In this document: positions 62,375-64,000 of the stretch, piece by piece
Position numbering within the stretch: the stretch's first letter is position 1
Layout of the letters: the number at the start of each line of letters is the position of its first letter
Notes under the pieces: model-generated
Told to the model about the DNA's origin: nothing
Database searches by the model: none
Seen by the model: the letters and a program-made list of their open reading frames with translations, nothing else
Origin: JAJZEO01 sp964350315
GTDB lineage: Bacteria > Chlamydiota > Chlamydiia > Chlamydiales > 2-12-FULL-49-11
Assembly (NCBI GenBank): GCA_964350315.1
Contig: CAYGJD010000004.1
Coordinates: 62,001 to 126,000 of the forward strand
Length of the DNA stretch: 64,000 nucleotides
Direction of reading: 5' to 3'
Translations under genes and position numbers: made by a program

Positions 62375-64000
62375 TTAGTAAATTTCTTCTGATTTTCGTC
62401 CGCTAAAATGAAGTGGTTTAGTGCGCCCATAACTAAATGACTTTGGCGAAATTCGAAGAGATGGGGCAGACTGCCGTCTCTTATGTTCTGCTTTGTAAAT
62501 TCTTCTTACAACAGACTTAACAAGATCAAGATCGATATGATATTTTGATGCGATTTCTTCAAGGGGAGAGCATTCCTCGACATATCCACGGATGACTTTA
62601 TCAATGATTTCATAAGGTGGCAGTGTATCAGTATCTTTTTGGTCGTGTTTAAGCTCAGCCGACGGTGCTTTTTCAAGAATGCGCGCTGGGATCATTTCCC
62701 ACTCGCGATTCAACCAATGTGCAAGTTGGTAGGTCTCTGTCTTAAGCAAATCACCAATCACACTAATTGCGCCACTCATGTCACCGTAAAGTGTACAGTA
62801 CCCGAGCGCTAACTCACTTTTATTTCCTGTACAAAGAAGAAGAGATCTTTCTTTATTCGAAAATGCCATCAACAAAATAGAACGTATCCGCGCTTGCAAG
62901 TTTTCCTTTGTCACATCTTGCTCGTCTTTCTCATCCCCTAAATGAAGATAGGGATCAACCAAATTTAAAAAGTGTTCGTAGGTTTTATCAATATCGAGAC
63001 GATCAAATTTGATTCCAAGGTTATCAGCAAGTTTTTTAGCATCTTCATAGGATTCGTTAGAGGAGAAACGTGTGGGCATAAATATTCCATGAATATTTTC
63101 AGCTCCAATCGCATCTCTTGCAATACATGCGACCACCGCTGAATCTATCCCACCAGAAAGCCCAAGAACTGCTTTAGTTTGTCCTGATTTAGTGAAGTAA
63201 TCCCGAACACCAAGCCTAAGCGCTGCGTAAACATCATACATTTGATCGTGATCAAAAGGGATAACATTTGTCTTTTTATCAAGATCAATCACCATAAAAT
63301 CTTCTTGGAAACCTTTAGCTACTTGTCTTAAATCTCCTTCTGCATCAACAAAAAGAGAATACCCATCAAACACAATTGGCCCATTTGCTCCAACTTGACA
63401 CGCATATACTACTGGACAATTGAGTCTCAAAGCTGCCGCTCTACACACTTTTACGCGAATATCTGATTTACGTGATTGAAATGGGGATGCTGTTAAATTG
63501 ACTAGCAAATCAGGCTTATATACGACAAGTTCTCGCACCGGATCCCATGGATAGGTCGTTCCTGCAATTTCCTGACCTGCATTTTGCCACATGTCTTCAC
63601 AGATGACAACGCCAACTCTCAATCCATTGATGTTAAAAACTTGGACCGTTCTTCCTCTTGAAAAATATCTTCTTTCGTTGAAAACATCATATGTTGGAAG
63701 AAGCCATTTGTCGTGAAAACCGAGTAATTTTCCATCTGTTATCACTGCCGCACTATTGAGTAGCCCCTTTTCTTCATGCTTTGAGTTTCGACGGATCAAA
63801 CCCACAATACAAGAGATTCCTTCTGAACCTTTCACGACTCGATCGAGTTGCTTTTCCATCTCATCGATGAAACGCTCGTGTAAAACAAGATCATCAGGTG
63901 CATACCCGCAAAGAGTCATCTCTGGAAAAACAACAAGCTCTATCCCTTCCTCTTTTGCCCACTTTATAGATTCAAGGACCTTATCAGTATTTCCGTGAAG
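62375..64000 (-). CDS. nadE: Glutamine-dependent NAD+ synthetase, 5' end missing
   Basis: At least 541 residues; the frame is open to the right edge, so the first few codons are missing. Makes NAD+ from deamido-NAD+. The nitrilase-like glutaminase domain shows its triad: Glu in VVFPEMTLCGY, Lys in FHDKWLLPTYDVF, Cys in VVICEDMW. The synthetase domain has the ATP loop LGLSGGIDSAVVACIARDA, then GNKSELALGYCTLYGDM and KAPSAELKHDQKDTDTLP. Only the start is lost. Confidence 0.95.
   Translation of the reverse strand, partial: LHGNTDKVLESIKWAKEEGIELVVFPEMTLCGYAPDDLVLHERFIDEMEKQLDRVVKGSEGISCIVGLIRRNSKHEEKGLLNSAAVITDGKLLGFHDKWLLPTYDVFNERRYFSRGRTVQVFNINGLRVGVVICEDMWQNAGQEIAGTTYPWDPVRELVVYKPDLLVNLTASPFQSRKSDIRVKVCRAAALRLNCPVVYACQVGANGPIVFDGYSLFVDAEGDLRQVAKGFQEDFMVIDLDKKTNVIPFDHDQMYDVYAALRLGVRDYFTKSGQTKAVLGLSGGIDSAVVACIARDAIGAENIHGIFMPTRFSSNESYEDAKKLADNLGIKFDRLDIDKTYEHFLNLVDPYLHLGDEKDEQDVTKENLQARIRSILLMAFSNKERSLLLCTGNKSELALGYCTLYGDMSGAISVIGDLLKTETYQLAHWLNREWEMIPARILEKAPSAELKHDQKDTDTLPPYEIIDKVIRGYVEECSPLEEIASKYHIDLDLVKSVVRRIYKAEHKRRQSAPSLRISPKSFSYGRTKPLHFSGRKSEEIY

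Noticed and set aside
1..64000. tRNA, rRNA, CRISPR arrays, insertion sequences, attachment sites.
   Set aside because: No matching arms, repeats or transposase motifs were seen by eye in any gap; a tRNAscan or IS search was not possible.

Overview
The window looks like the chromosome of an AT-rich obligate intracellular chlamydia of the environmental type (Parachlamydia, Waddlia, Simkania or Rhabdochlamydia grade); the exact family cannot be fixed from the sequence alone. Reasons: an nqrBCDE block without nqrA and nqrF, a lone GcvH with a lipoate ligase, clpC, two PTS IIA-Ntr proteins in front of dut-accD-sodM-radA-rnc, and an mfd-alaS-tkt block. As far as I remember the Chlamydia trachomatis map, these groups lie in a similar order there. 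LL-diaminopimelate aminotransferase, neurotransmitter-type sodium symporters and an EF-P/EpmA pair fit the same picture. Many proteins look aimed at a eukaryotic host.

Layout. 1-2.3 kb: three tandem exported glycosyltransferase-like genes of the fungal Mnn1 (GT71) type. 2.3-7.9 kb: a degenerate ComF and a 1679-residue AsmA/TamB-like envelope protein. 7.95-11.7 kb: the Na+-translocating NADH:quinone reductase genes nqrBCDE. 11.8-15.7 kb: a small unknown, gcvH, a CBM9-like protein and a PpiD/SurA-like periplasmic protein. 15.8-18.3 kb: a two-gene unit of effector-like proteins with its own promoter. 18.3-23.3 kb: archaeal-type proS, a lipoate ligase and clpC, which is interrupted by an in-frame TGA. 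23.4-25.1 kb: a tandem unknown pair. 25.1-31.3 kb: housekeeping genes on the minus strand (two ptsN, dut, accD, sodM, hemD, radA, rnc). 31.5-36.5 kb: an ATP-grasp enzyme, an exported trypsin-like protease, dapL, an unknown, and an unusual alpha-oxoamine-synthase-like protein. 36.5-41 kb: small exported beta-rich proteins, an MFS transporter and another exported protein. 41-49 kb: tkt, alaS and mfd. 49-55 kb: an unknown paralog pair, two EamA transporters, an F-box protein and a helical unknown. 55-58.2 kb: two NSS symporters and an acyl carrier protein. 58.2-64 kb: an Inc-like protein, efp and epmA, two tail-anchored unknowns, and the 3' part of nadE.

How the genes work together. The Na+ gradient made by NQR can drive the NSS symporters. 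The lipoate ligase can serve GcvH. EpmA can modify Lys34 of the adjacent EF-P. DapL gives diaminopimelate for lysine and peptidoglycan. A second layer of genes shows host-interaction traits: the secreted glycosyltransferases, the Ser-rich effector pair, the secreted protease, the F-box protein, the Inc-like protein and the tail-anchored pair. Local gene duplication is a strong theme, with at least seven adjacent paralog groups. I saw no rRNA, tRNA, insertion sequence or CRISPR array.
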